8,622 nucleotides of DNA from Candidatus Zipacnadia bacterium (lineage in GTDB: Bacteria > Armatimonadota > Zipacnadia > Zipacnadales > Zipacnadaceae). Positions within the stretch are counted from its first letter, which is position 1. Each line of letters begins with the position of its first letter. The DNA lies in contig JALGTS010000031.1 of the NCBI GenBank assembly GCA_029821255.1, positions 1 through 8,622 of the forward strand, read 5' to 3'. The translations under genes were made by a program, and so were the position numbers. Below are positions 1 to 7,142 of this stretch, piece by piece. A model generated the notes under the pieces. That model did not search any database. It saw only the letters and a list, made by a program, of their open reading frames with translations, and had not been told where the DNA came from.

Positions 1-1139
1 GAAAGAGCCCACCACACCGGGAGCATATCCGGGGCCTGGATCTGGGCGATTCCGCTGAGTTCGGGATGCTTAGCAGCAGCCAGATTAAGCAGCACCGCGT
101 TCATTGCTGCCACATAGGCGATATTTCCAATCAGGCCCGAAACGACGGCCGAGATGACCAGCACACCCATGGTCAATACCAGTACGTTATCACCGGTGAT
201 TGCCAGCAGATAGCCGCTGAACAGATCAATGACGCCGGTGGACGCCAAGGCGGAGACCATAACAAACAGGCCGATAATGAAGAAGATAGTACCCCATTCA
301 ACACCGTGAAAGATCTCCTCAACGCCGCCTTTTTGCCAAATCATCAGCAGCACCGCGCCTGTCAGGGCAATAGTAGCCGGCTCCAGATGGATAACATCAT
401 GAATACAGAAGGCCGCCAGTGTCAGACCCCCGACAATCGCACTCTTGCGCAGCAGCCGGCCATCGGTGATAGCCAAGCTCTCGTCAAACTCCCGGAGCCT
501 GCCCCGCTGGCGCAGCGACACCTGCACAAATCTGTGCACAAATAGCCAGGCTAATCCAAACAAAACTAACAAGCTCACTAACGCAATGGGCGCATCTACC
601 TTAAGGAAGTCCATAAATGACAGATGGGCCGCTGAACCGATCATAATGTTGGGCGGATCGCCAATCAGTGTAGCCGTGCCCCCGATATTTGAAGATAAAA
701 CCACAAAGATCAGGTAAGGTACCGGATCGACTTCCAGTGCTTCGCAGATCAAGATAGTTACTGGTGCCATTAGCACCACAGTCGTAGCGTTGTCCAGCCC
801 GGCCGAAAGCACCGCAGTGCCAGCAGAGAGCAGCACAATAATCCAGAACGGATGCCCACGGGCCAGCTTAGCCGCCTTGATCGCTACCCACTGAAAGGCA
901 CCGGTGCGGCCAGTAGTACTGGCAATAGTCATCATACCAATCAGCAGGAAAACTGTATTCCAGTCAATACCAAGTACTTCATTACTACCGTGGAAGGCAT
1001 GGTGCTGGTCAACCAGGCGCAGCAGCAGCATCACTACGGCGCCCAGAAGCGCCGCCTTGGTGCGGTGAACTGCTTCCGAGGCGATAACGATGTAGGTAAG
1101 TACGAAGACAACAGAGGCAATGATTCCAGCAGTAGTCAT
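1..1139 (-). CDS. ArsB/NhaD/P-protein family permease, C-terminus cut by window edge
   Basis: An integral inner-membrane ion transporter, probably a Na+/H+ antiporter or an anion permease. 379 residues are visible, and relatives of about 420-430 residues suggest roughly 50 are missing. The first half-repeat carries the family hallmarks: LDNATTVVLMAPV at about residues 115-127, followed by SSNIGGTATLIGDPPNIMIG at 149-168. Hydrophobic segments alternate with short loops, and a basic cytoplasmic loop lies near 203-232. The second half-repeat, at about 329-346, reads SGLIGNIAYVAAM, where relatives usually have a DN-P motif. I chose the ATG at 1139 because GAGGG (1145-1149 on the plus strand) sits 5 bases upstream. 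An in-frame ATG at 1151 lacks a ribosome binding site. A TATAAT promoter lies about 75 bases upstream. The family is confident. The substrate (sodium, arsenite or other) cannot be read from the sequence, and no ars or nha partner gene is in view. Confidence 0.88.
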   Translation of the reverse strand, partial: MTTAGIIASVVFVLTYIVIASEAVHRTKAALLGAVVMLLLRLVDQHHAFHGSNEVLGIDWNTVFLLIGMMTIASTTGRTGAFQWVAIKAAKLARGHPFWIIVLLSAGTAVLSAGLDNATTVVLMAPVTILICEALEVDPVPYLIFVVLSSNIGGTATLIGDPPNIMIGSAAHLSFMDFLKVDAPIALVSLLVLFGLAWLFVHRFVQVSLRQRGRLREFDESLAITDGRLLRKSAIVGGLTLAAFCIHDVIHLEPATIALTGAVLLMIWQKGGVEEIFHGVEWGTIFFIIGLFVMVSALASTGVIDLFSGYLLAITGDNVLVLTMGVLVISAVVSGLIGNIAYVAAMNAVLLNLAAAKHPELSGIAQIQAPDMLPVWWAL

Positions 1140-1212
1140 AACTACCCTCATACTGGCGGGTACGACAGCGCCAAGACTTGATACACTGCCATCTGACCTA
1201 AGCCCCACCACG

Positions 1213-1243
1213 GCCTATTATATCAGACAAGTTCCCCATAGGC
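1213..1243. repeat. Inverted repeat GCCTAT-n19-ATAGGC overlapping the permease promoter
   Basis: Two perfect 6-base arms, GCCTAT (1213-1218) and ATAGGC (1238-1243), overlap the -10 and -35 hexamers of the minus-strand promoter. The arms are too far apart for a terminator-like hairpin. They could be half-sites for a regulator, but a 6-base dyad at this spacing can easily occur by chance. Confidence 0.25.
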
Positions 1244-1245
1244 AA
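1217..1245 (-). promoter_or_regulatory. Sigma-70-type promoter for the permease gene
   Basis: Read on the minus strand, TTGCCT (1240-1245) is followed after exactly 17 bases by a perfect TATAAT (1217-1222). The TATAAT is preceded by TGA, giving an extended -10 (TGnTATAAT). Transcription would start near 1210, leaving a leader of about 70 bases before the permease ATG at 1139. This is the best promoter match in the window. It is read from sequence only. Confidence 0.62.
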
Positions 1246-1272
1246 AGATGCCAGGCGCGCCCTTATCCCGGC

Positions 1273-1301
1273 TTTACTTTATAGCCTGTTTCTGGTAATA
1301 T
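1273..1301 (+). promoter_or_regulatory. Candidate promoter for the carboxypeptidase-VanZ-thioredoxin genes
   Basis: TTTACT (1273-1278), a 17-base spacer and TAATAT (1296-1301) match the consensus at 4 of 6 positions in each hexamer. Transcription would begin near 1308, about 50 bases before the ATG at 1357. The match is only moderate, but the position is right for the first gene of the plus-strand block. Confidence 0.35.
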
Positions 1302-1356
1302 CATCTTATAGATATTGAGCTCACACTTGCAATCACCCTCTGTAAGACAAAGCATT

Positions 1357-2646
1357 ATGTCTGAGGCATCTCGCACACTCCAGATGCTAATAATTGTGCT
1401 ATTGGTCTGCTTCCTATGGAATGCAGCCACGGCCCCCGCATGGGCTACGAGTGATGACACACTTAGGCAGATCCATGCCCTAATCCCCTCCCATGCCCGC
1501 AGCTACAGCCAGATCTGTCAGCTTCTTGGCCAACTTGATCACGCCAGCTCCCTGGTGACTTTGGAATCCCTCGGCCAATCGTACCAAGGCCATCCTATCT
1601 GGCTGGTGACAGCCACTGATCCCAATTACTCTTCCGACGAGAAGATTCGCCTGTTTATCATCGCCCGTCAGCATGGCACAGAGTGCGCCGGCACCACCGC
1701 AACACTGGCGCTTGTTCAATATCTGGCTGAATCATCCTCCACTGTCCCCGCCCAGCTCCTGCGCTATTTTGAGATAAGCGCTGTACCGGTGGCCAATCCG
1801 GACGGCTGTATAGCCGGCCGCCGCACCAACGGCCAGTATGTGGACCTAAACCGGGATTGGGGCAAATTCACTCAGCCCGAAACCCAGGCCATCCGAGCGG
1901 CTATCCTCCATCGCCGACCGCATGCAGTAATTGATCTGCACGAACTGCCTGAGGCCAACCGTAAGCTATCGTACAGCGAGAACTTCATTGAAACTATCGG
2001 CAACAGCGATAGTCTGCCCAAGCTATTGTGTGCTAATACGATAGCGGCCTCACACGATATCTGCTACTGGATGAAAGCCTACGGTTACCCACTGAACGTC
2101 TACTACGACTATCCTGGCGACTCGTTAGCACTATGTCATCGCTATTGGGGCTTAAATCAGGGCATACCGTCATTTCTGTGCGAGTCAAAGACCGGAGGTG
2201 GTCGCAGTCTGCCCGAACGCGCCGGCTTCCATCTGCTGGCGATCCTGGGAATAATTAACTACCTGGGCCGCCAGCATCTCGCCCCTACCCGCGTAGGTAG
2301 CGAGGTGATGACCACCAGCCAGCCCCTACCACCTCCACCCACTGAAATACCTCTTACCCTGACCATCCGTCTGGAGCCTGTGGCCAACGGCGATAATAAC
2401 ACGGACCTGGCAGTCTGTACTCAAGTGGAGGGATCCGGCCAATTCGGCTTCGTAGCCGTAAAGGTGGACGGCACCACTAAACTGCTGACTACACAGCGTA
2501 CCGAACGCTATCTGCTGGATACCAGCAGGCTCAGTGGCGGCCAGCACTATATCAGTGCGGAGTTGCACAGTAAGTCTGGGACAAGGTTAGCAACGCAACA
2601 GGAAACATTCCCTATTCCCCTGTCAGATATCCAAGTAGCCAAGTGA
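1357..2646 (+). CDS. Secreted M14-family zinc carboxypeptidase
   Basis: A metallocarboxypeptidase that would remove C-terminal residues from peptides outside the cytoplasm, possibly cell-wall peptides. The product is 429 residues from the ATG at 1357. An N-terminal signal peptide has R6, a hydrophobic core and a likely cleavage after PAWA (residue 30). The catalytic domain, about 35-305, shows the M14 zinc ligands H106 and E109 in QHGTE, and H195 in DLHE. It also has the substrate-binding NR pair in DLNRDW (165-166) and a plausible catalytic glutamate, E276, in FLCESKTGG. NPDG at 147-150 is also typical. A proline-rich linker (about 324-332) leads to a C-terminal beta-rich domain of about 90 residues. 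An in-frame TTG at 1315 would add 14 residues, but it would leave almost no leader after the predicted promoter. Neither start has a good ribosome binding site. The stop codon overlaps the next gene. Peptide specificity is unknown. Confidence 0.88.
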   Translation: MSEASRTLQMLIIVLLVCFLWNAATAPAWATSDDTLRQIHALIPSHARSYSQICQLLGQLDHASSLVTLESLGQSYQGHPIWLVTATDPNYSSDEKIRLFIIARQHGTECAGTTATLALVQYLAESSSTVPAQLLRYFEISAVPVANPDGCIAGRRTNGQYVDLNRDWGKFTQPETQAIRAAILHRRPHAVIDLHELPEANRKLSYSENFIETIGNSDSLPKLLCANTIAASHDICYWMKAYGYPLNVYYDYPGDSLALCHRYWGLNQGIPSFLCESKTGGGRSLPERAGFHLLAILGIINYLGRQHLAPTRVGSEVMTTSQPLPPPPTEIPLTLTIRLEPVANGDNNTDLAVCTQVEGSGQFGFVAVKVDGTTKLLTTQRTERYLLDTSRLSGGQHYISAELHSKSGTRLATQQETFPIPLSDIQVAK

Positions 2647-3092
2647 ACAACCCCGACGAAGGCCCCCAGCAGGCTGATAAACTAACTATTAATCAGTATA
2701 GGGGGGCGTGGTGGGGAGCTACGGCACTGTGGCTGTCAGTGATTTTCCTGGCCAGTACCTGGCCGGAACACGGGCCTCCGGGCCGGGGTATTGATAAGGT
2801 GCTACACCTTATGGCCTACGCCGTCTTGACGGCGCTTCTATTCCGTTGCTGGCAGGTAACTGCTCGCCGTTGGCGGCTGGTAATCGTCATCGGCCGCGCC
2901 AGTATCATCGCTATCAGCTACGGGCTATTACTGGAACTGTGCCAACTTCGGGTACCCGGGCGAGATTTTCAATGGACAGATATTCTCGCCAACTGCACCG
3001 GAGTTGTCGCTGCAGCTCTTATTCTGTTATACTCATACAGAAGCTCTACTACCAGAAGCTCTACTACCAAAGAACCCTCTGGCGTTGATTAA
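2643..3092 (+). CDS. VanZ-like family membrane protein
   Basis: A 149-residue membrane protein. Four hydrophobic segments lie near 24-39, 52-70, 79-97 and 115-132. The VanZ-like signature is present: D51 and H55 in the DKVLHLMAY stretch at the second helix, E98 and Q101 in LLELCQ, then R107, and D113 and N117 in WTDILAN before the last helix. VanZ of Enterococcus gives low-level teicoplanin resistance by an unclear mechanism. Most chromosomal homologues have no known role, so resistance should not be assumed. The GTG start (2643-2645) shares bases with the carboxypeptidase TGA (2644-2646), which points to translational coupling and a joint envelope role. The hydrophilic C-terminal tail (131-149) contains a duplicated SSTTR/K segment. 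Confidence 0.85.
   Translation: MNNPDEGPQQADKLTINQYRGAWWGATALWLSVIFLASTWPEHGPPGRGIDKVLHLMAYAVLTALLFRCWQVTARRWRLVIVIGRASIIAISYGLLLELCQLRVPGRDFQWTDILANCTGVVAAALILLYSYRSSTTRSSTTKEPSGVD
3038..3067 (+). repeat. Perfect 15-base tandem duplication in the VanZ-like gene tail
   Basis: The unit CAGAAGCTCTACTAC occurs twice back to back (3038-3052 and 3053-3067). Its length is a multiple of three, so the frame is kept and the tail reads SSTTR then SSTTK. It lies after the last transmembrane segment, where added residues should be tolerated. It looks like a recent slippage product and may vary in copy number between strains. Confidence 0.8.
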
Positions 3093-3104
3093 CATAACTA
3101 AAAC

Positions 3105-3110
3105 AGGAGG
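3105..3110 (+). promoter_or_regulatory. Ribosome binding site fixing the GTG start of thioredoxin
   Basis: A full AGGAGG lies 8 bases before the GTG at 3119. This settles the non-ATG start and suggests strong translation compared with the two upstream genes, which lack a comparable site. Confidence 0.85.
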
Positions 3111-3118
3111 AAATTTAA

Positions 3119-3448
3119 GTGGCCGAACCCATCAAACTAACCGAGGAAAATTTTGCCAGCGAAGTACTCAAGTCTGATATACCTGTTATGATTGACTTCT
3201 GGGCCCCATGGTGTGGCCCCTGTCATATGGTGTCCCCCATCATTGAGAAGCTCGGCAAAAAATACGAGGGCAAGATTAAAGTCGGTAAGGTCAATCTCGA
3301 CGAATACCCGTCAATAGCTGCGGAATATGGCATCCGTAGCATACCGGCTATCTTTATATTCAAGGACGGTCAGGTAGTTGAGCGTACTGTGGGCGCACAA
3401 CCCGAGTACGCTTTCGCAGCGATGATTGAACGCGTGCTGGCTGAGTAG
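3119..3448 (+). CDS. trxA: Thioredoxin
   Basis: A cytoplasmic dithiol-disulphide oxidoreductase that supplies electrons to enzymes such as ribonucleotide reductase and repairs oxidised proteins, recharged by a thioredoxin reductase not in this window. The product has 109 residues, the usual single-domain length. The redox motif WCGPC places the cysteines at 32 and 35, as in the E. coli protein. D26, the conserved buried acid, is in MIDFW. The cis-proline is P76 in RSIPAIF, and the final strand follows in FIFKDGQVVERTVGA. H36 follows the second cysteine, where K or R is more usual. There is no signal peptide. It is the third gene of the plus-strand block, 26 bases after the VanZ-like gene, and is likely co-transcribed with it. 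Confidence 0.96.
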   Translation: MAEPIKLTEENFASEVLKSDIPVMIDFWAPWCGPCHMVSPIIEKLGKKYEGKIKVGKVNLDEYPSIAAEYGIRSIPAIFIFKDGQVVERTVGAQPEYAFAAMIERVLAE

Positions 3449-3465
3449 AAGCAGGTGGCAGACAG

Positions 3466-3486
3466 AAAAATAATAGGCTCACAGCC
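3466..3486 (-). terminator. Weak candidate terminator after the hydrolase gene
   Basis: On the minus strand, GGCT-GTG-AGCC forms a 4-base-pair stem (3476-3486) followed by TATTATTTTT (3475-3466). It overlaps the hydrolase stop codon. The stem is short, so a Rho-independent role is uncertain. However, only 30 bases separate the convergent thioredoxin and hydrolase genes, and I see no better candidate for ending either transcript. Confidence 0.25.
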
Positions 3487-4393
3487 ATAATTGCAGGAAC
3501 CGGAGTGCTTCTGCCCGCATTGCCGCGGTTTCTATATGGCCGACATCATAGCGCATGAGCTTCCAGGCCTCAGATGCGCACTCGTCCGCATAGACCTGCT
3601 TAAGGTGCGCATCAATGCGGTCAAGACCAGCGGGAGGTGTCAACGGATCGTAGTTACCAGCCAAGGATAGATGCGGGCGCGGGGCAATCAGCTCATTTAT
3701 CTGAGCAGTGGAAAAGTACTTAAGCAGGCAAGGCACATAGTAGTAGATTCCATGGCCATCAAGGCCCCGGGTCTCAATTAGAGCCTGAAAGTCGGTAAGA
3801 CAGCAGATATCAACGCAGACCTTGATACGCGTATCCAATGCCGCGACCCACCAGGCCATTGTACTGCCCATAGACATCCCTATTGTAGCTAAACGTTTAC
3901 TGTCCACCTCTTCTCGCGAGACCAGGTAGTCAATTGCGCGTAGGCTATCGTAAACCATCATTCCCCACATCACTTGCCCCTGCCAAAGCATCTGTTTGAA
4001 GACTTCAGATTCCGTTCGGCCGCGGCGCTCGCCAAATGCCCACATATCAATGCACAGCGCACAGTAGCCCTGCCGGGTCAGCGCCTCGGCATACGGCGGC
4101 TCCTGGAGCGCTCCACGCCCCGCAATCAGTTCATCCTTACCCAACTCGTACTCGCCGCCGTGGGCGTGGTTATACAATATGGCGGGAAACGGCCCTGCGG
4201 AGACACAAGGGTACACAAAATATGCCGGGACCATCTCAATGCCATTTAGGTCAAGCAGTAATCTTTCAAGAATATACCCCTCACGCTGTTCCGCGCCGAT
4301 CTTCTCAGCGGAAAAAGGCCGGTCACGATCGGGTAGGTCACCTAAGAGCCCGTAAAGCTGCCGGCGCCGTCGCTCCTTATCTGATGAGCTCAC
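3479..4393 (-). CDS. Alpha/beta hydrolase, dienelactone hydrolase or acetyl-esterase-like
   Basis: A 304-residue serine hydrolase of the alpha/beta fold, expected to cleave an ester or lactone in the cytoplasm, since there is no signal peptide. The nucleophile is S174 in GMSMGS. The likely acid is D249 in GNYDPLTPP and the base is H286 in DVGHIET, with normal order and spacing. NHAHGG at 75-80 probably forms the oxyanion-hole region. The charged start (KERRRRQ) and a segment of about 75 residues before the first core strand resemble the longer dienelactone-hydrolase or esterase relatives rather than the 230-residue enzymes. The GTG start (4393-4391) overlaps the aconitase stop by 4 bases, and AAGGGGG lies 7 bases upstream inside the aconitase gene. 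Coupled translation is therefore likely. The substrate is unknown. Confidence 0.82.
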   Translation of the reverse strand: MSSSDKERRRRQLYGLLGDLPDRDRPFSAEKIGAEQREGYILERLLLDLNGIEMVPAYFVYPCVSAGPFPAILYNHAHGGEYELGKDELIAGRGALQEPPYAEALTRQGYCALCIDMWAFGERRGRTESEVFKQMLWQGQVMWGMMVYDSLRAIDYLVSREEVDSKRLATIGMSMGSTMAWWVAALDTRIKVCVDICCLTDFQALIETRGLDGHGIYYYVPCLLKYFSTAQINELIAPRPHLSLAGNYDPLTPPAGLDRIDAHLKQVYADECASEAWKLMRYDVGHIETAAMRAEALRFLQLWL

Positions 4394-6327
4394 CGCTCTT
4401 CCCCCTTGAGCCTCTGCTTAGCCCAATTCAACGCACCACCGGATAGAAGCACTTGTGCTTGCCGCGCCGATAGCTGGCAATCACCGGTGAACGAAAAGCC
4501 TTTCGTAACGTTCTCAACTATTAAACGGTCTCCGTTTTGCACAGTGGCGTAAATATCCTTTATCCGCAGTTCGTCGCCCTGTTGACATCTTTCATAGTCT
4601 TGCGAGGGAATCTCAATGGGAACAATCCCGAAGTTAATCAAGTTGGCCCGATGGATGCGAGCGAAAGAAACTGCCAGTACTGCCTGGATACCCAAATAAG
4701 CAGGAGCGAGGGCGGCATGCTCGCGGCTGGAGCCTTGTCCATAGTTGCGTCCCCCCAGGATGATTCCCCCGCCCTGGGCTTGCGCACGAGCAGCAAAGTC
4801 CTGGTCAATCGGCTCAAAGACGTGCTCGCTGATAGTAGGAATATTGCTGCGCAGCGGCAGGATCTTTGCCCCCGCTGGCATTATTTCATCCGTGCTAATG
4901 TCATCCCCGACCTTCAGCAGTATCTCACCCTCTATGACATCGGCAAGTGGGCGTTGCTCCGGTACGGGCTTTATATTCGGCCCATACTGAATATTGACAC
5001 TGCGGGCGTCCTCGGCAGGCTGGACAATCATGCTGTCATCAACCAGAAACCGCTTGGGCAACTGAACCGAAGGGGGCTCGCCCAACTCTCGGGGATCCAC
5101 CAACTCGCCAGCCACGGCACTGGCCGCGCAGACCGCCGGACTAGCCAGGTAGATGCCAGCCGACAGAGTGCCACTGCGCCCTCGGAAGTTACGGTTAAAT
5201 GAGCGCAGCGTCACAGAGTTGGAAGGGGGTGACTGTCCCATACCAATGCATGGGCCGCAAGCAGCCTCCAGAATCCGGGCGCCGGCGGCGATCATATCGG
5301 CCAGCGCTCCGCTACGCGCGAGCATCTCTAGAACCTGGCGCGAGCCTGGTGAAATCGTTAGACTGAGGCCCTCGGCAACCCGCTGACCACGCAAAATCTG
5401 CGCAACCGTCATCATCTCCTGGTAAGACGAGTTAGTGCAACTGCCAATGCAGACCTGATCAATGGGCATACCGGCCAGCTCACCAACCGCTACAACGTTG
5501 TCGGGACTGTGCGGCGCAGCGACCATTGGCTCCAGCATGCTAAGTTCCACTATCATCTCTTCTTCATATTCCGCCCCGGCATCGGCGGCAATCGGCCTCC
5601 AATCCTCTTCACGACCTTGGGCACGCAGAAACTCTCTTGTTACCTCATCTGAGGGAAACACTGATGTGGTTGCGCCCAACTCGGTCCCCATATTAGCTAT
5701 AGTAGCCCGCTGGGGAACATTGAGCCGACTGACGCCCGGCCCCCGGTATTCTATGGCCTTACCAACACCGCCGCTGACCGAGAGCTGTTGCAGAAGATAG
5801 AGGATGACATCGTAGGCAGCCACCCAAGCAGGCAATTCCCCGAGAAACGTAATACCCAGAACTGCCGGCGCCCGTAGGTAAAACGGCATGCCTGCCATAG
5901 CCAAAGCCACATCCAGTCCCCCAGCACCAATCCCCACCATACCCAAACCACCCGCCGTAGGAGTGTGACTGTCCGAGCCCAGGAGAGTCTTGCCCGGTAT
6001 GCCGAAGCGCTCCAAATGCACCTGATGGCAGATGCCGTTGCCTGGTCGCGAGAAATAGATTCCCCGCTTCGCGGCCACCGTCTGCAGGAAGCGGTGGTCA
6101 TCGGCATTCTCAAAGCCCGTCTGCAAAGTATTGTGATCCACATAACTGACTGACCGCTCAGTACGCACCCTTTCCAAGCCCAGGGCCTCAAACTGCAGGT
6201 ATGCCATCGTACCGGTGGCATCCTGCGTCAATGTTTGGTCTATGCTGATAGCTATCTCCTGGCCCGGATCAATCTGGCCTTCAATCAGATGGTCAGTCAG
6301 AATCTGTCCGATAATCGTCCCCCGCAA
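4390..6327 (-). CDS. acn: Aconitate hydratase, Aquifex-type single-chain aconitase family
   Basis: A 4Fe-4S hydro-lyase that isomerises citrate and isocitrate through cis-aconitate, acting in the cytoplasm. The 645-residue length fits the short Aquifex-type aconitases better than the roughly 890-residue AcnA or 860-residue AcnB. The start, with [20 protein letters not shown] near 29-48, is typical. Cluster ligands are C297 in GSCTNS and C357 and C360 in [16 protein letters not shown] is at 117-127. The C-terminal swivel domain has [13 protein letters not shown] (475-487) and the catalytic serine in [14 protein letters not shown] (529-542). The TTG start at 6327 is chosen because AGGAGG lies 10 bases upstream and the conserved N-terminus begins there. 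The first internal methionine is residue 41. Because 3-isopropylmalate and homoaconitate enzymes are close relatives, the substrate is less certain than the family. Its neighbours are not other Krebs-cycle genes. Confidence 0.9.
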   Translation of the reverse strand: MRGTIIGQILTDHLIEGQIDPGQEIAISIDQTLTQDATGTMAYLQFEALGLERVRTERSVSYVDHNTLQTGFENADDHRFLQTVAAKRGIYFSRPGNGICHQVHLERFGIPGKTLLGSDSHTPTAGGLGMVGIGAGGLDVALAMAGMPFYLRAPAVLGITFLGELPAWVAAYDVILYLLQQLSVSGGVGKAIEYRGPGVSRLNVPQRATIANMGTELGATTSVFPSDEVTREFLRAQGREEDWRPIAADAGAEYEEEMIVELSMLEPMVAAPHSPDNVVAVGELAGMPIDQVCIGSCTNSSYQEMMTVAQILRGQRVAEGLSLTISPGSRQVLEMLARSGALADMIAAGARILEAACGPCIGMGQSPPSNSVTLRSFNRNFRGRSGTLSAGIYLASPAVCAASAVAGELVDPRELGEPPSVQLPKRFLVDDSMIVQPAEDARSVNIQYGPNIKPVPEQRPLADVIEGEILLKVGDDISTDEIMPAGAKILPLRSNIPTISEHVFEPIDQDFAARAQAQGGGIILGGRNYGQGSSREHAALAPAYLGIQAVLAVSFARIHRANLINFGIVPIEIPSQDYERCQQGDELRIKDIYATVQNGDRLIVENVTKGFSFTGDCQLSARQAQVLLSGGALNWAKQRLKGEER

Positions 6328-6337
6328 GGTGTTAATT

Positions 6338-6343
6338 CCTCCT
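6338..6343 (-). promoter_or_regulatory. Ribosome binding site deciding the TTG start of aconitase
   Basis: AGGAGG on the minus strand lies 10 bases before the TTG at 6327. The surrounding gap to the membrane-protein gene (6328-6434) is the largest inside the minus-strand block. I saw no convincing promoter in it, although a TTGACA without a partner -10 occurs at 6359-6364. Confidence 0.75.
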
Positions 6344-6434
6344 GTCTTAACAGCACAATGTCAAAGGTAGGCAAACAAAGACTCTCCAACGAAGTCAATA
6401 CGGAGCCGTGCGGCGACCTGTTCCAGCTCCAGCC

Positions 6435-7115
6435 TTACCCTGCCGGCAGTGGATTCACCTGCTTCTTAGCCCCAAGCACCTTCAGAACTTGGACGCCAGG
6501 TACCGTATAGATGAACTTGCCCGAAGCCAGATTACGGGTGCCCCTCATTCGCCCCAATATGGTCACCGGCCAGAGCGCACCCATATACTGGCTAAGTGTG
6601 CTATTATTAGTAAACTCCAGAACTACCTCCTTTTTGCCGATAAGTCGCTCATCCCGATAGATTTCCGTCACAGCCACGTGCTGGTTATTCTTTGACGGAA
6701 TGACAACCCATCCTCGTCCCGTAGTATCTGCCGCCAATTCCACTTTGACTTGCGCATAATAGAACGCCCCCTGGGGTGATATCCGTGCGATCTTAAAAGG
6801 TAACAGAGGCGTATTCCATAGCACAATCAAACCAACCATTACAATGCCGAAGACAATCCAGTAACCATACTGTGGAGTCTCTGTCGTGGTTAGCCACCAT
6901 CCCAGAATCCCCAACAGCCCAACAACTATGATATCCACCACCATCTCCTGGCCGATATGAAAGCGCAAATTGGTGGTGCTGGTAACCAATCCTAACTTTT
7001 CTTGGTTGGCAACCAGCTCGGGTACCGCAGTGTATTTAGGAAAAAAGTCGGCAACCGATACTACGAGATAGACCGCGGCAGCCACCATTATCAGAAACCC
7101 CAGCATGCGATTCAT
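6435..7115 (-). CDS. Three-helix membrane protein of unknown function
   Basis: I do not recognise a family for this 226-residue protein. Predicted membrane segments are at about 5-23, 57-75 and 84-101. The first could act as an uncleaved signal anchor. The stretch between helices 1 and 2 (24-56) is polar. The remaining 125 residues form a soluble domain with alternating hydrophobic pattern suggestive of beta strands, including YYAQVKVEL (119-127), KKEVVLEFTNNST (161-173) and GKFIYTVPGVQVLKV (199-213). I see no cysteine pair, ATP-binding motif or metal-ligand cluster. The ATG at 7115 has GAGGAGT (7125-7131) about 9 bases upstream. The gene begins 27 bases after the dehydrogenase stop codon and is 107 bases from aconitase, so it is likely in the same transcript. 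Translation signals and position support a real gene. The function is open. Confidence 0.72.
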   Translation of the reverse strand: MNRMLGFLIMVAAAVYLVVSVADFFPKYTAVPELVANQEKLGLVTSTTNLRFHIGQEMVVDIIVVGLLGILGWWLTTTETPQYGYWIVFGIVMVGLIVLWNTPLLPFKIARISPQGAFYYAQVKVELAADTTGRGWVVIPSKNNQHVAVTEIYRDERLIGKKEVVLEFTNNSTLSQYMGALWPVTILGRMRGTRNLASGKFIYTVPGVQVLKVLGAKKQVNPLPAG

Positions 7116-7142
7116 TCGTCAATCACTCCTCATAGCCAATGC

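Noticed and set aside
66..545. A plus-strand open frame of 159 codons at the window start
   Set aside because: It is antisense to the permease gene, which has clear family motifs. The plus-strand product is rich in Q, H, N and D with no recognisable domain.
1315..1356. A TTG start giving the carboxypeptidase 14 more residues
   Set aside because: It would sit only a few bases after the predicted transcription start, has no ribosome binding site, and would put extra polar residues before a normal signal peptide that begins well at the ATG at 1357.
1140..1356. A riboswitch or small RNA in the divergent intergenic region
   Set aside because: I found only short dyads and promoter elements, with no extended stem structure or terminator-like hairpin with a U run.
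2643..3092. The VanZ-like gene as a glycopeptide-resistance determinant
   Set aside because: There is no vanH, vanA, vanX or van regulator nearby, and VanZ-like proteins are widespread in non-resistant bacteria.
4537..5202. A plus-strand open frame of 221 codons
   Set aside because: It lies wholly inside the aconitase gene on the opposite strand, with no ribosome binding site noticed and no recognisable fold. It is a shadow of a long conserved gene.
5751..6221. A minus-strand open frame in another reading frame within aconitase
   Set aside because: The protein is rich in W, R and C, typical of an out-of-frame reading, while the overlapping aconitase frame carries all the conserved motifs.
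6359..6364. A perfect TTGACA on the minus strand before aconitase, suggesting an internal promoter
   Set aside because: No -10-like hexamer occurs 16-18 bases downstream. That position is occupied by the AGGAGG ribosome binding site.
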